Positions 30,919 through 39,487 of a stretch of 64,000 nt of DNA are shown one piece after another. This DNA is from Streptomyces syringium (GTDB lineage: Bacteria; Actinomycetota; Actinomycetes; Streptomycetales; Streptomycetaceae): positions 2,294,001-2,358,000 of the forward strand of contig NZ_JAGIOH010000001.1 in assembly GCF_017876625.1 (NCBI RefSeq), given 5' to 3'. Both the position numbers and the translations under genes were made by a program. Under the pieces are notes generated by a model. The model had not been told where the DNA came from, made no database searches, and saw only the letters and a program-made list of their open reading frames with translations. The first letter of the stretch is position 1; the number at the start of each line of letters is the position of its first letter.

Positions 30919-31728
30919 GTGCTCGTGCTGTTGCCGCCGTCCGAGGGGAAGGCCGCGCCCGTCGAGGGCGGTTCCGGCGGTGCCCCGCTGGAGCTCGGTT
31001 CGCTGTCCCTGCCGGAGCTGACCGAGGCGCGCGGGACCGTGCTGGCGGAGCTCGTGGAGCTGTGCGCGGGCGACGAGGAGAAGGCGGCGGAGGTCCTCGG
31101 GCTGAGCCCGGGGCTGCGGGGTGAGATCGCCAAGAACGCCGCGCTGCCGGGCGCGGGCACCCGGCCCGCCGGGGAGATCTACACGGGTGTGCTGTACGAC
31201 GCGCTGGGTCTGGCCACCTTGGACCCGGCGGCCCGGCGGCGGGCCGAGCGGTCGCTGCTGGTGTTCTCCGGGCTGTGGGGCGCGGTGCGGATCGGGGACG
31301 CGATCCCCTCCTACCGCTGCTCGATGGGGGTGAAGCTGCCGGGGCTGGGCGCGCTCGGCGCGTACTGGCGCGGCCCGATGGCGCGTGCCCTGCCCGAGTC
31401 GGCGGGCGACGGGCTGGTGCTGGACCTCAGGTCCGCGGCGTACGCCTCGGCGTGGAAGCCGGCCGGTGACGTCGCCGAGCGGACGGCGACCGTGCGGGTG
31501 CTCCAGTCGAAGGTCGTGAACGGGGTCGAGAAGCGGTCCGTCGTGAGCCACTTCAACAAGGCCACCAAGGGGCGGCTCGTACGGGACCTGCTGACGGCCG
31601 GCGTCGAGCCGGACGGCCCGGGAGAGCTGGCCGTGGCGCTGCGGGAGCTGGGTTACGCGGTGGAGGGCGAGGCTCCGGCCAAGGGCGGGAAGCCCTGGGC
31701 GCTGGACGTCGTGGTCACCGAGCTGTAG
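30919..31728 (+). CDS. yaaA: YaaA-family peroxide stress protein
   Basis: 269 residues of the YaaA (DUF328) family. In E. coli YaaA lowers intracellular free iron and protects DNA under hydrogen peroxide; the fold binds DNA. Conserved parts include LLPPSEGKAAP at the N-terminus, IYTGVLYDALGLATLD, SGLWGAVRIGDAIPSYRCSM, VLDLRSAAYASAW and the C-terminal VVSHFNKATKGRLVRDLL. GTG at 30919 follows GAAGGAGAAACG, a good ribosome binding site. It is divergent from the exoribonuclease with about 130 bases between starts. A role in iron handling is inferred from the family. Confidence 0.9.
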   Translation: MLVLLPPSEGKAAPVEGGSGGAPLELGSLSLPELTEARGTVLAELVELCAGDEEKAAEVLGLSPGLRGEIAKNAALPGAGTRPAGEIYTGVLYDALGLATLDPAARRRAERSLLVFSGLWGAVRIGDAIPSYRCSMGVKLPGLGALGAYWRGPMARALPESAGDGLVLDLRSAAYASAWKPAGDVAERTATVRVLQSKVVNGVEKRSVVSHFNKATKGRLVRDLLTAGVEPDGPGELAVALRELGYAVEGEAPAKGGKPWALDVVVTEL

Positions 31729-31796
31729 ACACAGGCTTCGTTGCACGCTGTGCAATGACTGTTGCGGTGCATGTCGGGCGCGGCGAGGATGCCCGC

Positions 31797-32441
31797 GTGA
31801 CCCGCGCTGCCGTACCCGCCTCGCCCGTGTCCGTCCTCGACCTCGCGCCCGTCGTCCCCGTCGTCGTCCTGCACGACGCGGCGGACGCGGTTCCCCTCGC
31901 CCGCGCCCTTGTCGCCGGCGGTCTGCCCGCGATCGAGGTCACCCTGCGCACGGAAGCCGCGCTCGACGCGATACGGGCCGTGGCGGCGGACGTGCCGGGC
32001 GCGGTGGTGGGCGCCGGCACGGTCCTCACACCCGGGCAGGTGACCGCGGCGGTCGGGGCGGGGGCGCGGTTCCTGGTGAGCCCCGGCTGGACGGACCGGT
32101 TGCTGGATTCGATGCGGGCGGCGGGGGTGCCGTTCCTGCCGGGGGTGTCGACGGCCTCGGAAGTCGTGACGCTGCTGGAGCGCGGAGTGCGCGAGATGAA
32201 GTTCTTCCCCGCCGAGGCCGCGGGCGGGGTGCCCTATCTGCGGTCGCTGTCCGCGCCGTTGCCCACGGCCCGCTTCTGTCCCACGGGCGGCATCGGGCCC
32301 GGCTCGGCGCCCGCGTATCTGGCGCTGCCCAACGTCGGCTGCGTCGGGGGGACATGGATGCTGCCCGCCGAAGCGATCCGGGACCGGGACTGGGCGCGGA
32401 TCGAGGAACTCGCCCGCGCGGCGTCGGCGTTGCGCGGCTGA
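31797..32441 (+). CDS. eda: KDPG / KHG aldolase
   Basis: About 214 residues from the GTG at 31797, which has GCGAGGA at good spacing; an ATG at 31755 without ribosome binding site would add 14 residues. This class I aldolase cleaves 2-keto-3-deoxy-6-phosphogluconate to pyruvate and glyceraldehyde-3-phosphate (Entner-Doudoroff), or 4-hydroxy-2-oxoglutarate. Motifs: VVPVVVLHDAADAVPLARAL, GLPAIEVTLRT with catalytic Glu, GAGTVLTPGQV, FLVSPGW, FLPGVSTASE, MKFFPAE with the Schiff-base Lys, and FCPTGGIG binding phosphate. No edd gene lies next to it. It probably salvages uronate-derived keto acids. Confidence 0.9.
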   Translation: MTRAAVPASPVSVLDLAPVVPVVVLHDAADAVPLARALVAGGLPAIEVTLRTEAALDAIRAVAADVPGAVVGAGTVLTPGQVTAAVGAGARFLVSPGWTDRLLDSMRAAGVPFLPGVSTASEVVTLLERGVREMKFFPAEAAGGVPYLRSLSAPLPTARFCPTGGIGPGSAPAYLALPNVGCVGGTWMLPAEAIRDRDWARIEELARAASALRG

Positions 32442-32591
32442 TGCCCGCGATGTACGAGTGCCCGTGACACCGCCCGGGGAAGGCATGCGGAACGCCCGCC
32501 ACTCCATCCGGTGAACGCGCCCCCGGCCGGTGGGTGATCGGCCGGCGACTGGCGCCGGGGGCCGGTCCGGCTGCCATAGCCTGCCGCTGCC

Positions 32592-33026
32592 ATGAACGAT
32601 TTCGTTGACGAAGCACGCTCGCGAGTCGCCCACCTGCTCCGGATGGCCAACACGACCGACGACAGGGTCCGGGCGCGGATCATCGAGTACGCCGACACCA
32701 CCCCGGAACCCCCGGTCATGAGCCGGGCCGGGATCGTCACGACCGGCTGCCCGCAGTGCCATCGCACCGCTTGGCGGCAGCAGGACGCCGAGGGCCCGGT
32801 CTGGGTCTGCGCGTCCTGCGGCCATGTCGAAGGAGTGATCGTGGAGTGCCCCCATTGCCGCGTCGCCATGCGGCCACCGCCTCTCGGTGCTCCGGACCGG
32901 TGGCAGTGCCCGGACTGCCCGCGGGTCGCGGCCACCGGGGAGAGCGCCCAGGACATCGAGGACCGTGAGCGGCAGCGGCTGGAGGCGCTCGCCCTGTTGG
33001 AACGCGCCATGCTGTACGCGGAGTAG
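32592..33026 (+). CDS. Zinc-ribbon protein of unknown function
   Basis: 144 residues. After an N-terminal helical part (NDFVDEARSRVAHLLRMANT) there are four metal-binding Cys pairs in tandem: CPQC, CASC, CPHC and CPDC, which make two zinc ribbons (about residues 52-110). The C-terminal helix is acidic (ESAQDIEDRERQRLEALALL). Such ribbons usually bind nucleic acid or protein partners. The name and function are not known to me. It is followed by a very strong terminator and a convergent gene. Confidence 0.7.
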   Translation: MNDFVDEARSRVAHLLRMANTTDDRVRARIIEYADTTPEPPVMSRAGIVTTGCPQCHRTAWRQQDAEGPVWVCASCGHVEGVIVECPHCRVAMRPPPLGAPDRWQCPDCPRVAATGESAQDIEDRERQRLEALALLERAMLYAE

Positions 33027-33078
33027 GCCCGCCCGGCGGGACGGCGAACGGCGGGACGGCGAACGGCCGTACGTACGG

Positions 33079-33112
33079 CGAAGGGCCCCCACCCTGCGGT
33101 GGGGGCCCTTCG
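33079..33112. terminator. Bidirectional intrinsic terminator
   Basis: 15-base perfect arms (33079-33093, CGAAGGGCCCCCACC, and 33098-33112) with a four-base loop, between convergent genes ending at 33026 and 33140. It is among the strongest hairpins in the window. Confidence 0.88.
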
Positions 33113-33139
33113 TCAGCCCTTCATCAGCCCTTCGTCACA

Positions 33140-34348
33140 TCAGTGGCGCAGGTGGGACGTGTCGTTCAGCAGCCGGAGCGAGGCGTTGCCGTCGGCGTAG
33201 TAGGCGACGGCGGACAGGGAGGCCGCGGAGAGTTCCATGCGGAACAGCGACTCCGGCGGGGCCCCGAGCGCCAGCCGTACCAGCGTCTTGACCGGCGTCA
33301 CATGGGTGACCAGGAGGACCGTCCGGCCCGCGTAGCGGGCGATGAGCTTGTCCCGCGAGAGCGCGACCCGGCGGGCCACCGCGGCGAAGCTCTCGCCGCC
33401 GCCCGTCGGTGCGGCCTTGGAGGAGGCGAGCCAGGCGTCGAGGTCGTCGGGGTAGCGCTCGCGGACCTCGGCGAAGGTCAGTCCCTCCCAGGCACCGAAG
33501 TCGGCCTCGCGCAGCCCCTCGTCTATCCGGACCTCCAGTCCGAGGCGCGCCGCCACGGCCGCCGCGGTCTCCCGGCAGCGGCGCACCGGCGAGGACACGA
33601 CGGCCTGGACGGTGCCCCGCGCGGCGAGGGCGGCCGCGGCCTGCTCGGCCTGGCGGCGCCCGGCGGGCGAGAGTTCGGGGTCGCTGCCGCCGCTGCCGGA
33701 GAACCGCTTCTGGGGGGTCAGCGCCGTCTCGCCGTGCCGGAGCAGGACGAACGTCGTCGGCGCTCCCAGGTCGGCCGGGGCGGCCCACCCGACGGGAACG
33801 GCCTTCGGCTCGGCGAGCGCCGCCGGGCCGGAGGCGTCCCCGGAAGCCGGGGAGCCGGAAACTGGAGCGGCCGGCTCCGGCGTCGTCATCCGCGTGTGGA
33901 GACCCGCGGCCGACGCCCCGGGCTCCCAGCGCTTGCCGGCCTTGCCCGCGTCCATGGCTTCGTTGGCGAGCCGGTCCGCGTGCTTGTTCTTCTCACGCGG
34001 GATCCACTGGTACGTGACCTGGCCAGCCGGGAGGACGCCACGGGCCTCGGCGGCCAGCGGCTTCATGTCCGGGTGCTTGATCTTCCAGCGGCCGGACATC
34101 TGCTCCACGACGAGCTTGGAGTCCATCCGGACCTGGACCGTGGCCTCCGGGTCGAGGGCCTTCGCCGCCTTGAGGCCCGCGATGAGGCCCTTGTACTCGG
34201 CGACGTTGTTGGTGGCCGTGCCGATGTACTCGGCGGCCTCGGCGAGGGCCTCGCCGGTCACCGGGTCCAGGACGACGGCGCCGTAGCCGGCGGGGCCCGG
34301 GTTGCCCCGGGAACCGCCGTCCGCCTCGACGATGAAGCGATTCGCCAT
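33140..34348 (-). CDS. Bifunctional RNase H / acid phosphatase (alpha-ribazole phosphatase type)
   Basis: 402 residues, a two-domain actinobacterial fusion. Domain 1 (about 1-140) is RNase HI: FIVEADGGSRGNPGPAGYGA with the first catalytic Asp, NNVAEYKGLIAGL, and VRMDSKLVVEQMSGRWKIKH. A Pro/Ala linker leads to domain 2 (about 195-400), a histidine phosphatase: FVLLRHGETALTPQKRFSG, SSPVRRCRETA and LLVTHVTPVKTLV with the second catalytic His. In mycobacteria the homologous protein degrades RNA:DNA hybrids and dephosphorylates a cobalamin precursor. Six bases separate it from the zinc-ribbon gene upstream; the three genes 35956 to 33140 form one operon. Confidence 0.92.
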   Translation of the reverse strand: MANRFIVEADGGSRGNPGPAGYGAVVLDPVTGEALAEAAEYIGTATNNVAEYKGLIAGLKAAKALDPEATVQVRMDSKLVVEQMSGRWKIKHPDMKPLAAEARGVLPAGQVTYQWIPREKNKHADRLANEAMDAGKAGKRWEPGASAAGLHTRMTTPEPAAPVSGSPASGDASGPAALAEPKAVPVGWAAPADLGAPTTFVLLRHGETALTPQKRFSGSGGSDPELSPAGRRQAEQAAAALAARGTVQAVVSSPVRRCRETAAAVAARLGLEVRIDEGLREADFGAWEGLTFAEVRERYPDDLDAWLASSKAAPTGGGESFAAVARRVALSRDKLIARYAGRTVLLVTHVTPVKTLVRLALGAPPESLFRMELSAASLSAVAYYADGNASLRLLNDTSHLRH

Positions 34349-34353
34349 GGGGC

Positions 34354-35097
34354 TTACAGGCCCGACTCGCGGGTGCGGACGAGGATGCGGGTGCAGTTCT
34401 CGCACCGGACGACCTCGTCCGGGGCCGCGGCGCGCACCTCGTTGAGCCCGGTGATGTCGAGCTCCAGGCGGCAGCCCTCGCAGCGGCGCTGGTTGAGGCG
34501 GGCGGCGCCGACGCCACCCTCCTTGGTGCGGATCTTGTCGTAGAGCTTGAGCAGGTCGGCCGGGATGGAGCCGGCGACGATCTCGCGCTCCTTGGTGACC
34601 GAGGCGGCCTCGGCGTCGATCTCGGCGAAGGCGGCGTCGCGGCGGGCGACGGCGTCGTTGACCTTGGCCTGCACGGACTCGACGCGGCCGGTCAGCTCGG
34701 TGACGCGCTCCTGGGCGGACTCGCGGCGCTCCATGACCTCGAGGACGACGTCCTCCAGGTCGCCCTGGCGCTTGGCGAGCGAGGCGATCTCGCGCTGGAG
34801 GTTCTCCAGGTCCTTCGGGGAGATGCCGATGCCTGCGTCCAGGCGCTGCTGGTCGCGGGCGGCGCGCTGGCGCACCTGGTCCACGTCCTGCTCGGCCTTG
34901 GTCTGCTCGCGGGTGGTGTCGCTCTCCTCGGTCTGCGCGGCGACGAGGAGGTCGCGGTGCTGCGTGAGATCGCCTTCGAGGCTCTGGATCTCGGCGTGCT
35001 CGGGCAGGCTCTTGCGCTTGTGGGCGAGCTGCGCGAGGCGGGTGTCCAGGGTCTGGAGGTCGAGAAGACGGATCTGGTCGGCGGGCGCGGCGTTCAG
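34354..35097 (-). CDS. CT398-type coiled-coil zinc-ribbon protein with apparent CTG start
   Basis: 247 residues if begun at the CTG at 35095-35097, giving MNAAPADQIRLLDLQTLDTR, the N-terminus expected for this family. AGGAG lies 6 bases before the CTG, and no ATG, GTG or TTG occurs until the GTG at 34884, which would delete about 70 residues of the conserved coiled coil. The long helical hairpin (about 10-185) is followed by the C4 zinc ribbon, CEGC and CENC (about 200-240). Homologues are conserved next to NIF3 and RNase H genes in actinobacteria; a role in nucleic-acid or secretion-related complexes is suggested but not proven. It is co-transcribed with its neighbours. Confidence 0.85.
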   Translation of the reverse strand: MNAAPADQIRLLDLQTLDTRLAQLAHKRKSLPEHAEIQSLEGDLTQHRDLLVAAQTEESDTTREQTKAEQDVDQVRQRAARDQQRLDAGIGISPKDLENLQREIASLAKRQGDLEDVVLEVMERRESAQERVTELTGRVESVQAKVNDAVARRDAAFAEIDAEAASVTKEREIVAGSIPADLLKLYDKIRTKEGGVGAARLNQRRCEGCRLELDITGLNEVRAAAPDEVVRCENCTRILVRTRESGL

Positions 35098-35110
35098 TGG
35101 AAGCTCCTGA

Positions 35111-35956
35111 TTAGTGGTGGGAAGAGGAAGCGGACGACGCCGCGTGGGCGGTCCAGGGGTCGGTGACCGTACGGGAGATATGGGTGCGCAGCCCCCAGCC
35201 GTGGCGGTCGGAGATCTCGTCGAGCTGGGCGGCGGCCTGCTCGATCCAGGGCCACTCGGTGGCCCAGTGCGCCGCGTCCACGAGGGCGAGCGGGCTGTGG
35301 TGCTGGGCCTCGGACGCGGGGTGGTGGCGCAGGTCGGCGGTGACGTAGGCGTCGACGCCCGCGGCCCGTACCTCGTCGAAGAGGGAGTCGCCGGAGCCGC
35401 CGCAGACGGCGACCGTGCGGATGAGGCGCTCGGGGTCGCCCGCGACGCGGATGCCCTGCGCGGTGGCGGGCAGCCGTTCGGCGGCGCGGGCGGCGAACGC
35501 GGCGAGGGTCAGCGGGGGCTCGACCTCGCAGATCCGGCCGAGGCCGCGACGGCCCGCGGAGTCGCTCGGGTCGGGTACGAGGGGGCCGGTGACGCGCAGG
35601 TCGAGGGCGCCGGCGAGGGCGTCGGAGACACCGGGGTCGGCGCGGTCGGCGTTGGTGTGCGCGACGTGGAGGGCGACGTCGTTCTTGATGAGGGTGTGCA
35701 CGACGCGGCCCTTGAAGGTGGAGGCCGCGACCGTCGTCGTTCCGCGCAGATAGAGCGGGTGGTGGGTGACGAGCAGGTCCGCGCCCAGCTCCACGGCTTC
35801 GTCGGCGACCTCCTGAACGGGGTCGACGGCGAACAGGACCCGGCCGACGGGGGCGTCGGGATCGCCGCAGACCGTACCGACGGCGTCCCACTGCTCGGCC
35901 CGCTCCGGGGGCCAGAGGGCGTCGAGGGCGGCGATGACTTCAGACAGTACGGGCAC
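35111..35956 (-). CDS. NIF3-like dinuclear metal-centre protein
   Basis: 281 residues of the NIF3/YbgI family, which form hexameric rings with a two-metal site on each subunit. Metal-binding and structural motifs: WDAVGTVCGDPDAPVGRVLF, DLLVTHHPLYLRGTTTV (His pair), VAHTNADRADPGVSDALA, VAVCGGSGDSLFDEV, DAYVTADLRHHPASEA and LVDAAHWATEW. Some members are annotated as GTP cyclohydrolase type 2; the true reaction is unsettled. The start is GTG at 35956. The downstream zinc-ribbon gene begins 13 bases after the stop, so the two proteins are translated from one message. Confidence 0.9.
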   Translation of the reverse strand: MPVLSEVIAALDALWPPERAEQWDAVGTVCGDPDAPVGRVLFAVDPVQEVADEAVELGADLLVTHHPLYLRGTTTVAASTFKGRVVHTLIKNDVALHVAHTNADRADPGVSDALAGALDLRVTGPLVPDPSDSAGRRGLGRICEVEPPLTLAAFAARAAERLPATAQGIRVAGDPERLIRTVAVCGGSGDSLFDEVRAAGVDAYVTADLRHHPASEAQHHSPLALVDAAHWATEWPWIEQAAAQLDEISDRHGWGLRTHISRTVTDPWTAHAASSASSSHH

Positions 35957-36464
35957 GGGGAAAGGCTACCTGTCCCTCGTGCCCCCACGGGTCGCCTGGG
36001 CGGGGTGCCGACAATCCGACCACCGGCCGCGTCTGCGGCGGAGCCGCGAATCCGCCCCACGGGCGGGCCGGCCGGTCCGGGCGACGCCCGGTCCGAGTCG
36101 GCCTGCCGCCCGGAGGGCGAGCCGCCTCGGCGGCGGAGCCGACCACGGCCGGACGGCTGGTCCGGTCCAGGCCGCGCCCGGCGGAAGTCGGGCTGCCACC
36201 CGGGCGGAACGGGCCGCCTGCCGCCTCGGCGGCGAAGCCGCGAATCCGCCCACGGGCGGGGCGGCTCGTCCCGGCAGCGCCCGGCCGAAGCCGGGCTGCC
36301 GCCCGGTGGGAGCCGGGCCCGCCGGCTCGTCGGCGGAAAACCGGACGCCGCCCGGGGCGGCTCGGCGCTGCGCCGGCAACCCGCCGGTCGCGCGGCGGGC
36401 CGCCGGTTCCCGGGCCGCAACCGACCTGCCCACTCCGGGCGAAGCCCGCGCGGCAAGAGGGCTA
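35957..36464. repeat. GC-rich gene-free block with imperfect tandem repeats
   Basis: No credible gene lies in these 508 bases. Four imperfect copies of a unit of roughly 90-100 bases start near 36031, 36128, 36222 and 36320. Shared blocks include CGGCGGAGCCG, AATCCGCCCACGGGCGGG, GTCCGGGC-like GC runs and CGGGCTGCCGCCCGG. Each unit contains short self-complementary stretches, so the RNA would fold heavily. It separates the NIF3 operon from the iron-binding lipoprotein gene. Confidence 0.6.
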
Positions 36465-37505
36465 CTACTTCTTCACCAGGTATCCGCGCAGATCGTCCAG
36501 GACACTGTTCGCCGCGGTGACGCCGAGGCCCAGGTACCAGGTCTCGTCCTGGACGTCCTTGGCCCGGCCGTCCTTGACCGCCTTGAGGTTCTTCCAGAGC
36601 GGGTTGTCCTGGGCGCTGTCGCGCTTGGTCTTGTCCGGGTCGCCGTAGACGCCGGTGAAGATCCAGTCCGCGTCGGCCTGGTCGATGTTCTCGGGGCTGA
36701 TCTCTTCCGCGAGCTTGTCGGCCTGCTGGTTCTTCGGGCGGGGCAGGCCCGTGTCCTTGAGGATCGTGCCGATGAAGGACTGCTGCGCGTACAGGCGCGT
36801 GAACTGCGGCAGGTAGCGGAGCATCGTGATCGTCGGCTTCTTGTCGCCGATGTCCTCGCCGAGCTGCTTGGCCTTGGCCCCGTACGCGTCGAGCTGCTTC
36901 TTGGCGTCGGCGGTCTTGTCCAGGGCGGCCGCGTTGAGGAGGTAGTTCTCCTTCCACGTGAAGCCGGGGCGGACGGAGAACACCGTCGGGGCGATCTTCG
37001 AGAGGTCCTTGTAGTTCTTCTCCGCGCGCAGCTTGCTGCCGAGGATCAGGTCGGGCTTGAGCTCGTTGATGGCCTCGAGGTTGAGGTTGCTGATGGTGCC
37101 GACGCTCTTGGGGTCGCCGACGTCCTTCTTCAGGTACGCGGGGATCTCCTGGCTGCCCTCGCTCGGGGCCCAGCCGACCGGCTTGATGCCGAGGGAGACG
37201 ACGTTGTCCAGCTCGCCGACGTCGAGGACGACGACACGCTTGGGCATCTCCTTGATCTCGGTCTTGCCGAGCGCGTGGGTGATCGTGCGCGGGAACTGGC
37301 CGGGCTTCGCGTCCGTGCCCATCTTCGCGGTCTCCTCGGCCGCCTTGCCGAAGTCCTTGCCGCCCTGGGCGACGGACTTGGAGCCGTTGCCCCCGTCCTT
37401 GCCCGCCTCGCCGTCCTTCCCGTCGGAGGAACCACAGGCCGCGAGCGAGAGCGCGGCGGCTACGGAAAGGGCGACGGCGGCGGTGCCGCGGCGGCGGAGG
37501 GACAT
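36465..37505 (-). CDS. Iron-siderophore ABC transporter substrate-binding lipoprotein
   Basis: 346 residues. Lipobox LAAC (Cys about 24), then an Asp/Gly/Lys-rich spacer. The FepB/FhuD-like class III binding-protein domain shows GKTEIKEMPKRVVVLDVGEL, VVSLGIKPVGWAPSEGSQEI, EAINELKPDLILGSK, NYLLNAAALDKTADAKKQLD and the C-terminal half with QSFIGTILKDTGLPRPKNQQ. It captures a ferric siderophore outside the cell for an ABC importer encoded elsewhere; no permease is adjacent. ATG at 37505 is preferred to the in-frame start at 37628, which would place the iron box almost inside the gene. A weak iron box lies about 125 bases upstream. Confidence 0.88.
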   Translation of the reverse strand: MSLRRRGTAAVALSVAAALSLAACGSSDGKDGEAGKDGGNGSKSVAQGGKDFGKAAEETAKMGTDAKPGQFPRTITHALGKTEIKEMPKRVVVLDVGELDNVVSLGIKPVGWAPSEGSQEIPAYLKKDVGDPKSVGTISNLNLEAINELKPDLILGSKLRAEKNYKDLSKIAPTVFSVRPGFTWKENYLLNAAALDKTADAKKQLDAYGAKAKQLGEDIGDKKPTITMLRYLPQFTRLYAQQSFIGTILKDTGLPRPKNQQADKLAEEISPENIDQADADWIFTGVYGDPDKTKRDSAQDNPLWKNLKAVKDGRAKDVQDETWYLGLGVTAANSVLDDLRGYLVKK

Positions 37506-37628
37506 GGAGTGCTCCTGGTCGGGGGGAAGGGGGGTGACCGGCCGGCCGCAAGGCGGAAAACCGTAGGCGGAAATCGCGCCGGGCGGCAGGGCGGTCAAGG
37601 GAGCCTGCTCGGCCACTCCCGCGGCCAC

Positions 37629-37647
37629 TTAGGTCGGCCTTACTTTA
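37629..37647. promoter_or_regulatory. Weak iron box upstream of siderophore-binding lipoprotein
   Basis: TTAGGTCGGCCTTACTTTA keeps TTAGG-N4-CCT and matches about 12 of 19 consensus bases. Its position, 124 bases before the ATG at 37505, suits a promoter operator for iron-dependent repression. Confidence 0.6.
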
Positions 37648-37747
37648 AACAGACGCCCAGCGAAGAGCACACCCACCCCCAGCCCCGCAGGCAATCCTGG
37701 CGAACACCACCCTTACGCGTGAAGCGGCCTCACTCTCAAGGTTCGGG

Positions 37748-37767
37748 ACGTAGTGCGATAACTACGT
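37748..37767. promoter_or_regulatory. Inverted repeat upstream of a conserved hypothetical gene
   Basis: ACGTAGT, six bases, ACTACGT: perfect seven-base arms 24 bases before the ATG at 37792. It may be an operator or part of the promoter (GCGATAAC sits in the loop). The binding protein is unknown. Confidence 0.45.
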
Positions 37768-37791
37768 TCAGTGCCGGAGGTGACGTTTCTC

Positions 37792-39156
37792 ATGACGGTC
37801 TGTGTCCCCCAGAGCGCTCCACCGAACACCCCATCCGGCCCACCGAAGGACCGCGGCCGCACCTCGTTCACGGTCACGGCGGACGGTTCGTACGCCGCGT
37901 GGCTGGCTCTCGGCCGTGGCAGCGGTGGCTGGTTTCCGGAGCGCTGGACGCTCGGCGGCCCCGAGCCCTACGCGGTCCCGCTGCCCGGCAGCCAGCCCGA
38001 GGAACCCGACAGCGAGGTGCTCCCGCTCGCCGACGGCCGGGTGCTGATCCGCCGCCGGGTCGCCGAGCGGTACACGCTGTCGCTGCTCTACCCCACCGGC
38101 CCCGGCACCGGCGAGCTGCCGCTCGGCGCGATCGAGTGCCCCCGGCTGTCCCTCCTGCCCCCCGCGCCCGACGGCTCGTCCGCCTTCGCCCTCGTGCACG
38201 GCGAGCGGTCGACCACCCTGTGGCGGGTGCACGGCGGCGCCTTCGGGCCCGAGCGGGTCACCGAGCTGCCCGGCCGCTGCGCCGGCGGCGCCTGGCTCGA
38301 CCGCACGGGCCGGATGCTCGCCCTCGACCGCGAGCTGGACGGGCGCACCAAGGCCGTGGTGGTCGACCTGGGCCGGGGCGGCGAGACGAGCCCGCTGCTG
38401 CAGATCACCGAGGAGAGCAACGACCGTTTGCTGCTGGCCGACCCGGACAGCGGGCTGCTGCTCGTGCGGTCCGACGCGCCCGGGCAGGACCGGCTCGGGT
38501 GGGGGGTGCTCGGCTCGGCGCGGCCGGTGCGCTTCCCGGAGTGCTTGCGGATGTCCGACGCGGCGGTGACCCCCTTCGCCGCGCAGCCGGGGCAGGTGCT
38601 GATGCCCGAGGGGTGTGCGGTGGCGCTCCGCATCGACGGGGCGGCGGGCAGCTGGGTGGGGGTGTGGCGGCCGTCGGGGCGGCGGGTGCAGCAGTTCCCC
38701 GCGCCGGTGGGATGGCTGGCGGGCGCGGGCCTGTGGACCGCCGACGGCGAGCTGCGGCTGCCCTACGTCACCCCGTACGTGCCCTGCGGGCTGGCGCGAC
38801 TGCGGCTGCCGGGCGCGGACGGCAAGCGGCCCCGCGAAGAGGACGGCGAGCAGGAGCCGGGCGGCCCACCACAGGGGCCGGTCTGCGTCCCGCCGGACGC
38901 CGCGGCGCCGGACGGGCCGATCGCGCACGACGAGCCGGACGGGCCCGAGGAGTCCGCGCCTCCCACGGCCTGGGCGGCAGAGGCAGGGCCGGGGGCGGCA
39001 CCGCGGCCCGCGCCGCACACGGCACCGGCGCCGCCGCTCTGGCAGGCGGTGCAGCCGACGCTCACGGAAGGCTGCGCCGGCTTCCCGGAGCCGGACCCGG
39101 GCGCCGCGCCCCGGCCGGTCCCGCTCCAGCAAGCCCCCCTGGGCCGGACCCCTTAG
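37792..39156 (+). CDS. Predicted beta-propeller protein of unknown function
   Basis: 454 residues from the ATG at 37792, preceded by GGAGGTGA; a GTG seven codons upstream has no ribosome binding site. The first 330 residues show repeated four-strand units (FTVTADGSYAAWLALGRGSG, VLPLADGRVLIRRRVAERYT, LSLLPPAPDGSSAFALVHGE, TTLWRVHGGAFGPERV) like WD/YVTN-type propellers. The last 110 residues are a disordered Pro/Ala/Glu-rich tail. No signal peptide is visible, so it is cytosolic. It is a Streptomyces-type conserved protein without known role; the tail may hold protein-interaction motifs. Confidence 0.75.
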   Translation: MTVCVPQSAPPNTPSGPPKDRGRTSFTVTADGSYAAWLALGRGSGGWFPERWTLGGPEPYAVPLPGSQPEEPDSEVLPLADGRVLIRRRVAERYTLSLLYPTGPGTGELPLGAIECPRLSLLPPAPDGSSAFALVHGERSTTLWRVHGGAFGPERVTELPGRCAGGAWLDRTGRMLALDRELDGRTKAVVVDLGRGGETSPLLQITEESNDRLLLADPDSGLLLVRSDAPGQDRLGWGVLGSARPVRFPECLRMSDAAVTPFAAQPGQVLMPEGCAVALRIDGAAGSWVGVWRPSGRRVQQFPAPVGWLAGAGLWTADGELRLPYVTPYVPCGLARLRLPGADGKRPREEDGEQEPGGPPQGPVCVPPDAAAPDGPIAHDEPDGPEESAPPTAWAAEAGPGAAPRPAPHTAPAPPLWQAVQPTLTEGCAGFPEPDPGAAPRPVPLQQAPLGRTP

Positions 39157-39190
39157 CGGCTCCACCCCGGCGGACCCGACGGGCCCACGA

Positions 39191-39224
39191 CGCCCGGCAC
39201 CGCGCTTGGTCGCGTTGCCGGGCG
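39191..39224. terminator. Hairpin after the propeller gene
   Basis: CGCCCGGCA (39191-39199) and TGCCGGGCG (39216-39224) pair around a 16-base loop 35 bases after the stop at 39156. The remaining 260 bases up to the next gene contain a -10-like TAGAAT at 39317-39322 but no gene. Confidence 0.6.
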
Positions 39225-39487
39225 CCCGTCTGTCCGCGCCCGTTTCCGCTTGGTTCCGGCGTCGCGAAAATGCGAACACACCGGCGAACCGGGTGGCTCC
39301 GCGATCAAGGTCCCCGTTAGAATCGGGCGGGGGCTGTGCGGCTGTACCGGCCGGGCACCGGCGGTGAACCGAACGGTCGCGCGTGAGAAGCGTGTGCAGC
39401 GTGTTGACGTCCGTCGATGCCGTGCGCCATTGCCACGGCCCCCGACGCGCAGTGCACGCATCCCCTTCCCACGGAGTGACTCTTCCC

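Noticed and set aside
29191..31755. An 854-codon open frame on the minus strand
   Set aside because: It overlaps rnpB, the RNB exonuclease and yaaA, and its product is compositionally biased without motifs.
35934..39320. An 1128-codon open frame on the plus strand
   Set aside because: It spans the GC-rich repeat block, the antisense of the iron-binding lipoprotein and another frame of the propeller gene. Codon-position GC does not support it.
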